A DNA stretch of 64,000 nt from assembly GCF_019797845.1 (NCBI RefSeq), contig NZ_CP081864.1, positions 2,604,001-2,668,000 of the forward strand. The letters are read 5' to 3'. Both the position numbers and the translations under genes were made by a program. The DNA comes from Symbiopectobacterium purcellii. GTDB lineage: Bacteria; Pseudomonadota; Gammaproteobacteria; Enterobacterales; Enterobacteriaceae. The notes under the pieces are model-generated. The model was not told the origin of the DNA, ran no database searches, and worked only from the letters and a program-made list of their open reading frames with translations. How positions within the stretch are numbered: the first letter of the stretch is position 1; each line of letters opens with the position of its first letter. Shown here piece by piece: positions 1 to 13,463 of the stretch.

Positions 1-1918
<1,918 letters not shown>

Positions 1919-1933
1919 TCACCAGGAGCAGAC

Positions 1934-3000
1934 ATGGGACAGAAATTTCTTTTTATTGACCGCGATGGCACGCTGATTGCCGAGCCGCCGCAAGACTTCC
2001 AGGTTGATCGGTTAGATAAACTGGCGCTGGAGCCTGCCGTCATCCCTTCCCTGCTGAGTTTGCAGAAAGCCGGTTTCAAGCTGGTGATGATCACCAATCA
2101 AGACGGACTCGGTACGCCCAGTTTCCCGCAAGAGACGTTTGATCCACCGCACCAGTTGATGATGCAGATTTTTACTTCGCAGGGCATTACGTTTGATGAG
2201 GTGCTGATCTGTCCACATTTTCCTGCGGATAACTGCGCATGTCACAAACCCAAAACCGCGCTGGTGGATGCTTTTTTGCAACAAAACCCGATGGACAACG
2301 CCAACAGTTACGTGATTGGCGATCGCGAAACGGACGTGCAGTTGGCACAAAATATGGGGATCACCGGATTACGCTATCAACGTGATGGCCTTGACTGGCA
2401 GACCATCACCGACAAGCTCACCCAGCGTAATCGTCATGCGCTGGTGAACCGCGTGACCCGAGAAACGTCCATTAATGTGGAAGTGTGGCTGGATCAGGAA
2501 GGCGGCAGCAAGATCCACACTGGCGTCGGTTTCTTCGATCATATGCTCGACCAGATTGCCACCCACGGTGGATTCCGCATGAACATCGATGTGAAAGGCG
2601 ATCTGTATATCGACGATCACCACACGGTGGAAGACACCGGCCTTGCGTTGGGCGAAGCGCTGAACAAGGCGTTGGGCGACAAGCGCGGTATCGGTCGTTT
2701 TGGCTTTGTGCTGCCGATGGATGAATGTCTGGCACGCTGCGCGCTGGATATTTCCGGGCGCCCCCATTTGGAATATAAAGCCGAATTTAACTACCAGCGC
2801 GTAGGCGATTTAAGCACAGAAATGGTCGAGCACTTCTTCCGCTCGCTTTCCTATGCCATGGGGTGCACGCTGCACTTAAGAACCAAAGGCCGTAACGATC
2901 ACCATCGCGTAGAAAGCCTGTTCAAGGTATTTGGCCGCACGCTGCGCCAGGCCATTCGTGTGGAGGGTGATACCCTGCCCAGTTCGAAAGGGGTGTTGTG

Positions 3001-3001
<1 letters not shown>
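1934..3001 (+). CDS. hisB: Bifunctional histidinol-phosphatase / imidazoleglycerol-phosphate dehydratase
   Basis: This is the fused enterobacterial HisB of 355 residues. The N-terminal HAD phosphatase half (about residues 1-165) has the nucleophile motif DRDGT at residues 9-13, the VMITNQDG segment and the GDRETD metal site; it dephosphorylates histidinol phosphate. The C-terminal half is the dehydratase, with the metal-binding [14 protein letters not shown] and HHRVES motifs, which converts imidazoleglycerol phosphate to imidazole acetol phosphate. AGGAGCAGAC precedes the ATG. The TGA stop shares one base with the hisH ATG. The fusion is normal for gammaproteobacteria. Confidence 0.97.
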
Positions 3002-5085
<2,084 letters not shown>

Positions 5086-5092
<7 letters not shown>

Positions 5093-5700
5093 GCCAACAA
5101 CAGAAGGCCCAACTTGATTGGGAAAAAACCGACGGGATGATCCCCGCCATCGTGCAACATGCGGTATCCGGTGAAGTGTTGATGCTGGGGTACATGAATC
5201 AGGCGGCGCTGGACACCACCGAGCAGAGCGGCAAGGTCACCTTTTATTCCCGCACCAAACAGCGGCTGTGGACCAAGGGCGAATCCTCCGGCCATTTCCT
5301 TAACGTCGTGAGCATTACGCCGGATTGTGACAATGACAGCCTGCTGGTGCTGGCAGACCCCATCGGTCCGACCTGCCACCAAGGCACCAGCAGCTGTTTT
5401 GCCCCGGCGCAGCATGAATGGTTGTTTTTGCATCAGTTAGAACAATTATTAGCGAGCCGCAAACAGGCAGACCCGGCCAGCTCTTATACCGCAAAACTGT
5501 ATGCCAGCGGCACCAAACGCATTGCGCAAAAAGTTGGTGAAGAAGGGCTGGAGACAGCACTGGCCGCCACCGTACACGATACCGAAGAGCTGACTAACGA
5601 AGCGGCTGATCTTATGTATCACCTGCTGGTGCTGTTACAGGATCAAGAACTGGATCTGGCCACCATTATTGGCCGTCTCAAAGCTCGTCACGCCAAATAG
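5086..5700 (+). CDS. hisI: Bifunctional PR-AMP cyclohydrolase / PR-ATP pyrophosphohydrolase
   Basis: This HisIE fusion of 204 residues performs the second and third steps of histidine synthesis. The N-terminal cyclohydrolase domain (about residues 1-110) carries the metal-binding DCDND motif and the CHQGTSSCF cysteines. The C-terminal MazG-like pyrophosphohydrolase domain carries the [13 protein letters not shown] acidic helix. The start is GTG at 5086, seven bases inside hisF, and gives the family N-terminus MLSQQQ. It is the last gene of the operon; a terminator follows within 15 bases. Confidence 0.96.
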
Positions 5701-5712
5701 CAGTATCACCAC

Positions 5713-5750
5713 AAGGGAAGTTCCGGTCTGGCCCGGAATTTCCCTTTTGT
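5713..5750 (+). terminator. Rho-independent terminator of the his operon
   Basis: A 14-base stem from AAGGGAAGTTCCGG (5713-5726) pairs with CCGGAATTTCCCTT (5733-5746) with one G-T wobble across a 6-base loop. A TTTTGTT run follows. It lies between hisI and the convergent chemoreceptor gene and could act on both strands. Confidence 0.85.
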
Positions 5751-5765
5751 TATCAGCAACACCCC

Positions 5766-7385
5766 CTACAGCGACGCGTGCGTCAGCAGCACCGATGACG
5801 GCAATGTGGTTCCCGGCAACGGTTGTACGCGCCGCACTTTAAAGGTATCCATCGCCAAAATCAGCTGTCTTGACTGATCCTCCAGCGAACGGGTTGCCAT
5901 CGTCGCCTCTTCGACCAGCGATGCATTTTGCTGCGCAACCACCTCCATCTGTGTGACCGCGATATTAACCTGATCGATACCGTGGCTCTGTTCCTGGGAT
6001 GCCTGCGCAATCTCTTTCATCAATGCATTGACGTTAATAATCTGGGTAGAAATGGCTGACATGGTTTCACTGGCCTGCGCCGTCAGGGTAGAGCCTTCGC
6101 TGACGCGCGTGTTGGAATCCACGATCAGGGCATGAATCTCTTTTGAGGCTTGTGCGCTAAGCTGCGCTAACGTTCTCACTTCATTAGCTACCACGGCAAA
6201 ACCACGCCCTTGTTCACCCGCACGCGCGGCTTCAACGGCGGCGTTCAACGCCAGGATATTGGTTTGGAACGCAATGCCATCAATCACACCGAGAATGTTG
6301 CCAATACTATTGGCACTGGTCGCAATCTCCTGCATCTTCGCCATCACTTCCTGTACCACTTGATTACCCTGCTGCGCTGTTTGTGCCACATCTTCCGCCA
6401 ACGTATGCCCCTGGCGCGCATTGTCTGCATTGTTGCGTACCGTTGCCGTCAATTGCTCCATGCTGGCCGCTGTTTCCTGCAACGACGCGGCAGATTCCTC
6501 GGTGCGACGCGATAAATCTTCATTGCCTTGCGCCAGTTCTCGGCTGCCCACATCTATCTGCTCACTGGCTTCCCGCACCCGCACTACGGAGTCTGATAAC
6601 GACTGCTGCATATCTTGCAACGCGCGGTTTAATCGACCCAGTTCATTTTTCGCAGACGCAGGCAACGTTTGGGTTAAATCCCCCGAAGCGACAAATTCCA
6701 GGTGGTTGATGGCGCTCGTGAGCGGTTTGAGCAGCAGCGCGCGCAACATCAACCAGGACAGCACAATCAACACCACCACGGCAGCGCAGCACGCACCAAT
6801 AAGCCACAGCATACGTATCCGACCTTCTGAAGCCTGCATAAGCTGATTGACTCCAGCCTGCTGGGCATAGTCGAAATAGGTTTTATTGGCGTTATCAAAT
6901 ACGGTCTCAAGCTGCTTGAGCTGGGTGACCTGATATTGATAATAACGCTCAATGTCGCGACCTTTTAACGCATCGAGCATCGGCAAGATGCCATTTTCGT
7001 AATAATTTTTATAGGCTTGAGCAATATCCTGAGCCAGTATTTCTCCCTGTCCGGTACCCTTGGTTGCTGTAAAAAAACGGTCTAAATCGGCTTTCGCGGC
7101 AATAGCATATTGCCCGGAACGGCCCGCCGCTGCCATGGCGTCATCCCACTGCTGCGTTTCCAATGCACGAATCGCAAAAGACGCGGCAACACGCACACGC
7201 TGCATGTTGGTGTTGCTGCTCGCCAGATTACCCAGTTCCACTCCCTGAATACGATTTAGCACCACCAAGGCATCGTAACTTTTATTGATAGCAAGGATTC
7301 CCGTGGCGCTTACCAGCAACAACAGTGCGGCCATCATCCCGAGTAATGTCAATAACCCTGTACGAATCGATATATTTTTCAACAT
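5766..7385 (-). CDS. Methyl-accepting chemotaxis protein with four-helix-bundle sensor domain
   Basis: This 539-residue transmembrane chemoreceptor has a hydrophobic segment at about residues 10-32, a helical periplasmic sensor of about 155 residues resembling the Tar/Tsr ligand domain, and a second membrane segment at about 190-212. HAMP follows, then a long coiled coil with the invariant signalling hairpin ([21 protein letters not shown]) near residues 365-390. It would report a ligand to CheA/CheW at the inner membrane. The ligand cannot be read from sequence. The C-terminus ends in THASL and lacks the NWETF-type CheR/CheB-docking pentapeptide, so it probably depends on other receptors for adaptation. 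It is a lone gene between hisI and ihfB. Confidence 0.9.
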   Translation of the reverse strand: MLKNISIRTGLLTLLGMMAALLLLVSATGILAINKSYDALVVLNRIQGVELGNLASSNTNMQRVRVAASFAIRALETQQWDDAMAAAGRSGQYAIAAKADLDRFFTATKGTGQGEILAQDIAQAYKNYYENGILPMLDALKGRDIERYYQYQVTQLKQLETVFDNANKTYFDYAQQAGVNQLMQASEGRIRMLWLIGACCAAVVVLIVLSWLMLRALLLKPLTSAINHLEFVASGDLTQTLPASAKNELGRLNRALQDMQQSLSDSVVRVREASEQIDVGSRELAQGNEDLSRRTEESAASLQETAASMEQLTATVRNNADNARQGHTLAEDVAQTAQQGNQVVQEVMAKMQEIATSANSIGNILGVIDGIAFQTNILALNAAVEAARAGEQGRGFAVVANEVRTLAQLSAQASKEIHALIVDSNTRVSEGSTLTAQASETMSAISTQIINVNALMKEIAQASQEQSHGIDQVNIAVTQMEVVAQQNASLVEEATMATRSLEDQSRQLILAMDTFKVRRVQPLPGTTLPSSVLLTHASL

Positions 7386-7423
7386 GATACTCCCTTACAA
7401 AGTAAACCATAGATTTAATAAGG

Positions 7424-7451
7424 TTATCGGTTGACATTACGGGCAGGTTTA
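7424..7451 (-). promoter_or_regulatory. Possible flagellar sigma-28 promoter for the chemoreceptor
   Basis: On the minus strand TAAACCTG is followed 12 bases later by ACCGATAA, close to the FliA consensus TAAAGTTT-N11-GCCGATAA. The spacer is one base long and the -35 half is imperfect. A second GCCGATAA lies at 7449-7456. Chemoreceptor genes are commonly FliA-dependent, which supports the reading, but the match is only fair. Confidence 0.35.
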
Positions 7452-7526
7452 TCGGCGCTTTGCGCTTTTGGCGCAAACTTCGCAATATTGGCAACGATTG
7501 CAAGATAGTTAAGTTTAGCGGCAATA

Positions 7527-7556
7527 AAAAAGGCACCCTTTAAGAGGTGCCTTTTG
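7527..7556. terminator. Terminator downstream of ihfB
   Basis: GGCACC (7532-7537) pairs with GGTGCC (7546-7551), flanked by AAAAAA on the left and TTTT on the right, so it can work in either direction. It lies downstream of ihfB on the minus strand. Confidence 0.75.
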
Positions 7557-7623
7557 AAAAAGCTAGACATTACAGTCTATTGCAAGTAATACCACGGTAT
7601 TCCGTACAAATTATCTCGGGGTA

Positions 7624-7908
7624 TTAGCCATAAATATTTGCACGATCGCGCAGTTCTTTACCCGGTTTGAAGTGAGGAACGTATTTACCTTCCAGCTCCA
7701 CCTTTTCACCGGTTTTCGGATTGCGCCCAACGCGTGGTGCACGGTAGTGAAGTGAAAAACTGCCGAACCCTCGGATCTCAATACGATCACCATCAGCCAG
7801 CGTTGCCGCCATCTGCTCGAGCATCTCTTTCACTGCATCCTCAACCACCTTGGCCGGGATATGAGATTGCTGTCCAGCAAGTCTTTCGATCAGTTCAGAC
7901 TTGGTCAT
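7624..7908 (-). CDS. ihfB: Integration host factor, beta subunit
   Basis: IhfB pairs with IhfA to form the sequence-specific DNA-bending protein IHF, used in recombination, replication and sigma-54 transcription. The 94-residue protein is near-identical in layout to E. coli IhfB: N-terminal dimer helices, [14 protein letters not shown], then the minor-groove arm [15 protein letters not shown] and the terminal [19 protein letters not shown] is a strong ribosome site. It sits directly downstream of rpsA in the same direction, the standard enterobacterial order. IHF is also relevant here because the hcp promoter looks sigma-54 dependent. Confidence 0.98.
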   Translation of the reverse strand: MTKSELIERLAGQQSHIPAKVVEDAVKEMLEQMAATLADGDRIEIRGFGSFSLHYRAPRVGRNPKTGEKVELEGKYVPHFKPGKELRDRANIYG

Positions 7909-8008
7909 AATTCCTCCAAGTGCGTGGTTATATCAATATTGGATAGCCACGATTGACTTACTACCGTAACAGAATGAGCCAGCCGCATGGCCGACTCATC
8001 CCACCCTA

Positions 8009-9682
8009 TTACTCGCCTTTAGCTGCTTTGAACGCTTCAGCCATTGCGCTGGAGAAGTTACCTTCTTCCTGTTTGTTGTTTACGGTAGCGATAGCGTCTT
8101 TCTCATCCGCTTCGTCTTTCGCACGTACAGACAGGCTTACAACACGGTTTTTACGATCAACACCGGTGTATTTGGCTTCAACTTCATAACCAACGTTCAG
8201 AACCAGCGTAGCGTCTTCTACACGGTCACGCGAGGCTTCAGAAGCACGCAGGTAACCTTCAACGCCATCGGCTAATTCAACTGTAGCACCTTTTGCGTCA
8301 ACAGCAGTGACTTTACCCGTTACGATCGCACCTTTTTTGTTCAGTGACAGATAGTTATTGAACGGGTCTTCAGCCAGTTGTTTAACGCCCAGGGAGATGC
8401 GCTCACGCTCTGCGTCAACTTGCAGAACAACAGCGGCGATTTCATCACCTTTCTTGTATTCGCGAACGGCTTCTTCGCCAGCCACGTTCCAAGAGATGTC
8501 AGACAGGTGTACCAGACCGTCGATACCACCATCCAGACCGATGAAGATACCGAAGTCAGTGATAGACTTGATCTTACCTTCTACGCGGTCACCCTTGTTG
8601 TGGGTTTCAGCGAACAGCTGCCACGGGTTGGATTTGCATTGTTTCAGGCCCAGGGAGATACGACGACGTTCTTCGTCGATATCCAGAACCATAACTTCAA
8701 CCACATCACCCACGTTAACCACTTTGGACGGATGGATGTTTTTGTTAGTCCAATCCATTTCGGATACGTGTACCAGACCTTCAACGCCTTCTTCGATTTC
8801 TACGAAGCAGCCGTAATCAGTCAGGTTGGTTACACGACCGGTCAGACGGGTGTTTTCCGGGTAGCGCTTAGCGATAGCAACCCACGGATCCTCGCCCAGC
8901 TGTTTCAGGCCCAGAGACACACGAGTACGTTCGCGGTCGAACTTCAGCACTTTTACAGTGATCTCATCGCCAACATTGACGATTTCGCTCGGATGCTTAA
9001 CGCGTTTCCACGCCATATCAGTGATATGCAGCAGACCATCAACGCCACCCAGGTCAACGAATGCACCGTAGTCAGTGAGGTTCTTAACGATACCTTTAAC
9101 TTCCATGCCTTCTTGCAGGTTTTCCAGCAGTTGATCGCGCTCAGCGCTGTTCTCGGATTCGATAACGGCACGGCGGGAAACGACAACGTTGTTGCGTTTC
9201 TGATCCAGCTTGATCACTTTAAACTCAAGCTCTTTGCCTTCCAGGTGCAGCGTATCGCGAACCGGGCGAACGTCAACCAGAGAACCCGGCAGGAACGCAC
9301 GGATGCCGTTCAGTTCAACCGTGAAGCCGCCTTTCACTTTACCGTTGATAACACCGGTAACGGTCGCAGCTTCTTCGTAGGCTTTTTCCAGCATCAGCCA
9401 GGCTTCGTGGCGTTTCGCTTTCTCACGAGACAGCAGGGTCTCGCCGAAACCGTCTTCTACCGAGTCCAGGGCAACGTCAATTTCGTCACCCACCTGGATT
9501 TCGAGTTCGCCTTGTGCGTTTTTGAATTGCTCTACCGGAATGGCAGATTCAGATTTCAGACCGGCGTCAACCAGTACGACATCTTTATCAATAGCAACGA
9601 CAACGCCGCGAACGATGGAACCCGGACGAGTTTCGATTTCTTTCAGCGATTCTTCAAAGAGTTGAGCAAAAGATTCAGTCAT
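8009..9682 (-). CDS. rpsA: 30S ribosomal protein S1
   Basis: S1 is the largest ribosomal protein. It captures mRNA leaders on the 30S subunit and is essential in enterobacteria. The 557-residue product has the expected series of six S1 (OB-fold) repeats. The first two bind the ribosome and the last four bind RNA; repeats 3-6 show the recurring pattern of a GF-type or DYG turn followed by GLVHISE/GLVHLSD-like segments. Its length equals E. coli S1. It lies between cmk and ihfB in the conserved order. Codon use is strongly biased, as expected for a highly expressed gene. Confidence 0.98.
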   Translation of the reverse strand: MTESFAQLFEESLKEIETRPGSIVRGVVVAIDKDVVLVDAGLKSESAIPVEQFKNAQGELEIQVGDEIDVALDSVEDGFGETLLSREKAKRHEAWLMLEKAYEEAATVTGVINGKVKGGFTVELNGIRAFLPGSLVDVRPVRDTLHLEGKELEFKVIKLDQKRNNVVVSRRAVIESENSAERDQLLENLQEGMEVKGIVKNLTDYGAFVDLGGVDGLLHITDMAWKRVKHPSEIVNVGDEITVKVLKFDRERTRVSLGLKQLGEDPWVAIAKRYPENTRLTGRVTNLTDYGCFVEIEEGVEGLVHVSEMDWTNKNIHPSKVVNVGDVVEVMVLDIDEERRRISLGLKQCKSNPWQLFAETHNKGDRVEGKIKSITDFGIFIGLDGGIDGLVHLSDISWNVAGEEAVREYKKGDEIAAVVLQVDAERERISLGVKQLAEDPFNNYLSLNKKGAIVTGKVTAVDAKGATVELADGVEGYLRASEASRDRVEDATLVLNVGYEVEAKYTGVDRKNRVVSLSVRAKDEADEKDAIATVNNKQEEGNFSSAMAEAFKAAKGE

Positions 9683-9805
9683 GTTGTTAATCTTAAGGGT
9701 TTCAATTTAACGTCCATCTGGCATCCTGCTTGATGGGGTTGTTTCACATGCCCTGCTGTTATCCTTACAACAAGGTTAAAAAAACAATGCTATACCGCGC
9801 CTCAA

Positions 9806-10495
9806 TCAACCCTGTGATTGAGCAAGGATTTCACGCGCATAAGTGAGCGATTTCGCAATAACATCATCGATAGACATATCGGTCGAATCCAACACCAGCG
9901 CATCTGCAGCAGGGACTAGCGGTGCTACCGAACGATTCCGATCGCGCGCATCCCGTTCTTTTATCTCGGACAAAAGACGTTCAAAGTTAACATTAAAGCC
10001 TTTTTCCTGCAACTGTAGCATGCGTCGTTGTGCGCGTTCTTCCACGCTGGCATCCAAAAAAATCTTCACTGGCGCATCGGGGAACACCACGGTTCCCATA
10101 TCGCGGCCGTCCGCCACCAGTCCCGGCGCATCACGAAATGCGCGCTGACGGCGCAATAAGGCTTCTCTCACACTCGGAAAAGCGGCTGCCTGCGAGGCAG
10201 TATTACCGACCGTTTCATTACGAATTTCGTTACTGACGTCCTCGCCTTCCAGAATCACTTTCAGTTGCCCGTCTTCAGCAACGAAGCGTACATCAAGGTG
10301 CGACGCCAGCGGCACTAACGCTTCTTCCGAACCGATATCAACCTGATGATGCAAGGCAGCCAACGCGAGTACGCGATAAATCGCGCCCGAGTCCAACAAA
10401 TTCCACTGCAATGCTTCTGCCAACGCCTTGCACAGCGTTCCCTTGCCTGCGCCACTCGGCCCATCAACCGTAATTACCGGTGCCGTTACCGCCAT
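9806..10495 (-). CDS. cmk: Cytidylate kinase
   Basis: Cmk phosphorylates CMP and dCMP with ATP and recycles cytidine nucleotides from RNA turnover. The 229-residue protein carries the P-loop GPSGAGKGT at residues 12-20, the LLDSGAIYR substrate-binding segment, [12 protein letters not shown], and the lid region RDARDRNR. It is two residues longer than E. coli Cmk. The gene precedes rpsA by about 120 bases and both read on the minus strand, a common transcription arrangement in enterobacteria. Confidence 0.97.
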   Translation of the reverse strand: MAVTAPVITVDGPSGAGKGTLCKALAEALQWNLLDSGAIYRVLALAALHHQVDIGSEEALVPLASHLDVRFVAEDGQLKVILEGEDVSNEIRNETVGNTASQAAAFPSVREALLRRQRAFRDAPGLVADGRDMGTVVFPDAPVKIFLDASVEERAQRRMLQLQEKGFNVNFERLLSEIKERDARDRNRSVAPLVPAADALVLDSTDMSIDDVIAKSLTYAREILAQSQG

Positions 10496-10630
10496 CTCTT
10501 TCTCCTATTACTCGGGTCAACCGCGAGGTCTGTTACGACTTACGGTGCCTCATTATACGCGCCAACGAGCAAAACCGTTAATCTAACACCCGGAGAAAGA
10601 TAAAATTTCAGAAGATGCCTTGCAAAACAG

Positions 10631-10652
10631 AGGGCGGACTCATGCCCGCCCT
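10631..10652 (-). terminator. Hairpin downstream of aroA
   Basis: AGGGCGG (10631-10637) pairs with CCGCCCT (10646-10652) around an 8-base loop. Read on the minus strand it follows the aroA stop by about 30 bases and is trailed by CTGTTTTG, a weak U tract. Probably the aroA terminator, moderate strength. Confidence 0.55.
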
Positions 10653-10680
10653 ACAGGAAAAGCGCACCACTGTCCGGTTA

Positions 10681-11967
10681 TTAACCGTGGCTTAGACGCG
10701 CCAACTGCTGAAAATAGTCCGGAAAGGTTTTTGCCGTGCATTTGGGGTCGAGAATGGTCACCGGCGTATCCGATAATGCCACCAGTGAGAAACACATCGC
10801 CATACGGTGATCGTTGTAGGTGCCGATCTCGGCAAAACGTAACTGCGGGGCAGGTGTAATGCGAATATAATCGTTACCCTCTTCCACCGTGGCACCGACT
10901 TTACGCAGTTCCGTTGCCATGGCCGCAAGACGGTCAGTCTCTTTTACCCGCCAATTGTAGATATTACGCAGCGTTGTGGTGCCCCCCTCGGCAAACAGTG
11001 CTGCCGTGGCAATGGTCATGGCCGCATCGGGAATATGATTCATGTCCATATCAATGGCGTGCAACTCAGCGCGCTGACACTCGATATAGTCATCGCCCCA
11101 GCGGATGATGGCCCCCATTTTTTCCAGCACGTCAGCAAACCGGATATCACCCTGTACGCTGTTACGCCCCACGCCCGTGACACGGACCGTACCGCCTTTG
11201 ATAGCCGCCGCCGCCAGAAAATAGGACGCGGAGGAGGCATCCCCTTCCACCAGATACTCGCCCGGCGCACGGTATTGCTGGTTGCCCTGTACGCTGAAGT
11301 GCTGGTAATGCTCATTATGCACCTCGACGCCGAAATCTTTCATCATGCGCAGCGTGATATCGATATAGGGTTTGGACACCAGATCGCCTTTGATACTGAT
11401 GCGGGTGTCTTTGCTCGCCAATGGCGCTGTCATCAGCAACGCGGTCAGGAACTGGCTGGAGACGCTACCATCCACGGCAATCTCACCGCCCTGGAAGCCA
11501 CCGTGCAGGCGCAATGGCGGATAGTTGGTCTGTTCAAGGTAATCGATGGTCGCGCCGCCTTGGCGTAGCGCATCCACCAGGTGACCGATCGGTCGCTCTT
11601 TCATACGCGGCTCGCCGGTCAAGACAATATCGCCCTGCGTCAAGCACAGCGCGGCGGCCAGTGGGCGCATCGCCGTGCCCGCATTGCCGAGAAACAGTTC
11701 TAACGGTTGCGACGCGGTGAACGGCCCACCGATACCGGTGACGTCGCACTCGGTGCGGCTGGGCGAAAGCTGATATTGCACGCCTAACGCCTGTAACGCA
11801 TCCAGCATATGGCGAACGTCATCGCTATCGAGCAGATTTTTCAAACGCGTCGTCCCCGTTGCCAATGCGGCCAGCAACAACGCACGGTTAGAGACACTTT
11901 TCGAACCGGGAAGGTTAATCACACCATCGATCAGGGAAATAGGCTGTAGGGTAAGGGATTCCTGCAT
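10681..11967 (-). CDS. aroA: 5-enolpyruvylshikimate-3-phosphate synthase
   Basis: AroA joins shikimate-3-phosphate and phosphoenolpyruvate in the sixth step of aromatic amino acid synthesis and is the glyphosate target. The protein has 428 residues from the ATG at 11967, which gives the family start [10 protein letters not shown]. The open frame runs nine codons further upstream but those codons are not conserved. Key motifs are [30 protein letters not shown] (class I type, glyphosate-sensitive signature), [17 protein letters not shown], and [14 protein letters not shown]. It follows serC, with which it is cotranscribed in enterobacteria. Confidence 0.97.
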   Translation of the reverse strand: MQESLTLQPISLIDGVINLPGSKSVSNRALLLAALATGTTRLKNLLDSDDVRHMLDALQALGVQYQLSPSRTECDVTGIGGPFTASQPLELFLGNAGTAMRPLAAALCLTQGDIVLTGEPRMKERPIGHLVDALRQGGATIDYLEQTNYPPLRLHGGFQGGEIAVDGSVSSQFLTALLMTAPLASKDTRISIKGDLVSKPYIDITLRMMKDFGVEVHNEHYQHFSVQGNQQYRAPGEYLVEGDASSASYFLAAAAIKGGTVRVTGVGRNSVQGDIRFADVLEKMGAIIRWGDDYIECQRAELHAIDMDMNHIPDAAMTIATAALFAEGGTTTLRNIYNWRVKETDRLAAMATELRKVGATVEEGNDYIRITPAPQLRFAEIGTYNDHRMAMCFSLVALSDTPVTILDPKCTAKTFPDYFQQLARLSHG

Positions 11968-12000
11968 GTAACTCTTAACTCCGGTCATCAACATAAGAAA

Positions 12001-12018
12001 CCCCGGTGCAAACCGGGG
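12001..12018 (-). terminator. Attenuating hairpin between serC and aroA
   Basis: CCCCGGT (12001-12007) pairs with ACCGGGG (12012-12018) around a 4-base loop. On the minus strand it is followed by TTTCTT. It sits inside the serC-aroA transcript, so it more likely lowers or stabilises than ends transcription. Confidence 0.55.
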
Positions 12019-12108
12019 CTTACTGGAAACAGGTTACCGCTTTGCGGGCAGCGGCAACGATACAACCTGCAACGTCGCGGACAAACCACGACGTCACTCG
12101 CTGCGGTA

Positions 12109-13194
12109 TTAGCCGTGGCGACGTTCAAAATCGGCCATAAAGGCGGTCAGCGCCTGCACGCCTTCCAGCGGCATTGCGTTGTACAGTGACGCACGCATTC
12201 CGCCCACCACGCGGTGGCCTTTCAGCGCATGCAACCCCGCCGCTTTGGACTCTTCCAGGAACAGCTTATCCAGCGCGTCGTCACCGAGCAGGAACGGCAC
12301 GTTCATGCGCGAGCGGTTGGCGGCCAGCACGTCGTTACGGTAGAAATCGCTGCTATCGATAGCGCCGTAGAGGTGATCCGCTTTCTCACGATTGCGTTTT
12401 TCCATCTCCACCAGGCCACCATGTTCTTTCAGCCATTTGAACACCATGCCAGAAAGGTACCAGGCAAAGGTCGGCGGTGTGTTGTACATAGAGTCATTAT
12501 CCGCCAGGATTTTGTAATCCAGTACCGACGGCAGCACGCTGCGGGATTTACCCAGCAGGTCCTCGCGCACAATCACCAACGTCAGCCCTGCTGGGCCAAT
12601 GTTTTTCTGCGCACCGGCATAAATCACGCCGAAACGGCTGACATCGATCGGACAGGACAGGATGCTGGAGGAGAAGTCAGCGACCACAACCTTGTCGCCA
12701 AAATCAGGGGTTTCCTCAATGGCCAGACCGTCGATGGTTTCATTCGGGCAGTAGTGCACAAAAGCCGCATCGTCAGACAGTGCCCAATCACGCATCGGTT
12801 TGGCCGCGCGCAGGCCGTCAATGCGGGTTTTCACGTCGATAACGTTCGGTTTGCAATATTTCTCCGCTTCGTTGATCGCACTGTGCGCCCAATAGCCGCC
12901 GTCGATATAGTCCGCTTTGGCGCTGTCACCCAGCAGGTTCAGCGGTACGGCAGCGAACTGCGCGCGGGCACCGCCTTGGCAAAACAGCACTTTGTAGTTG
13001 GAGGGGATCTTTAACAGATCGCGCAGATCCTGTTCGGCTTCCGCCGCCACCTGCATAAACTCTTTACTGCGGTGGCTGATTTCCATTACGGAGGTTCCCA
13101 GCCCACGCCAGTTACATAACTCTTGCTCGGCACGACGCAGCACTTCAACCGGCAGCATGGCTGGACCGGCGCTAAAATTGAAAACTTGTGTCAT
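12109..13194 (-). CDS. serC: Phosphoserine aminotransferase
   Basis: SerC is a PLP enzyme that makes phosphoserine from 3-phosphohydroxypyruvate, and it also serves pyridoxal phosphate synthesis. The 361-residue protein begins [15 protein letters not shown], typical of the family. It has the [16 protein letters not shown] phosphate loop, the VVADFSSS motif with the PLP-contacting Asp, and the Schiff-base lysine in [13 protein letters not shown]. The C-terminus [11 protein letters not shown] is also conserved. It is the first gene of the serC-aroA pair and is divergent from ycaO. Confidence 0.97.
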   Translation of the reverse strand: MTQVFNFSAGPAMLPVEVLRRAEQELCNWRGLGTSVMEISHRSKEFMQVAAEAEQDLRDLLKIPSNYKVLFCQGGARAQFAAVPLNLLGDSAKADYIDGGYWAHSAINEAEKYCKPNVIDVKTRIDGLRAAKPMRDWALSDDAAFVHYCPNETIDGLAIEETPDFGDKVVVADFSSSILSCPIDVSRFGVIYAGAQKNIGPAGLTLVIVREDLLGKSRSVLPSVLDYKILADNDSMYNTPPTFAWYLSGMVFKWLKEHGGLVEMEKRNREKADHLYGAIDSSDFYRNDVLAANRSRMNVPFLLGDDALDKLFLEESKAAGLHALKGHRVVGGMRASLYNAMPLEGVQALTAFMADFERRHG

Positions 13195-13264
13195 TTCCCC
13201 TCACCACGTATTTAGTACGACTATTTTTAACGTTTTGTCTGTTTTACAGCGATAATTATGATTC

Positions 13265-13330
13265 TTTGCAACAACCACGTTGGCTTTTTGCAGCCGCCAT
13301 CATGGTTTTTTGCAGCAACCGTCATCATTT
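13265..13330. repeat. Three 22-bp imperfect tandem repeats between serC and ycaO
   Basis: TTTGCA recurs at 13265, 13287 and 13309, exactly 22 bases apart. Each copy continues with a similar RCMRCC-type core and a T-rich end, and copies 2 and 3 share CATCAT-like 3' halves. The period is close to two helical turns, so the copies face the same side of the DNA. The array lies in the divergent serC/ycaO promoter region. It could bind a regulator cooperatively; no known site is recognised. Confidence 0.6.
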
Positions 13331-13463
13331 GTTTTTATCACTGGCTCCTTCTCGCTGCAATCCTTATTACGCTTTCCCGTATAAAACCCGCACGGCGACA
13401 GCGTGGAGTTGTCCATGAAAAATCCGTATGATGCACATCCCATAAAAGAGAAAAGTGACAATC

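Noticed and set aside
8378..9733. A 451-codon open frame on the plus strand opposite rpsA
   Set aside because: It mirrors the biased codon use of rpsA, has no family features, and rpsA on the other strand is certain.
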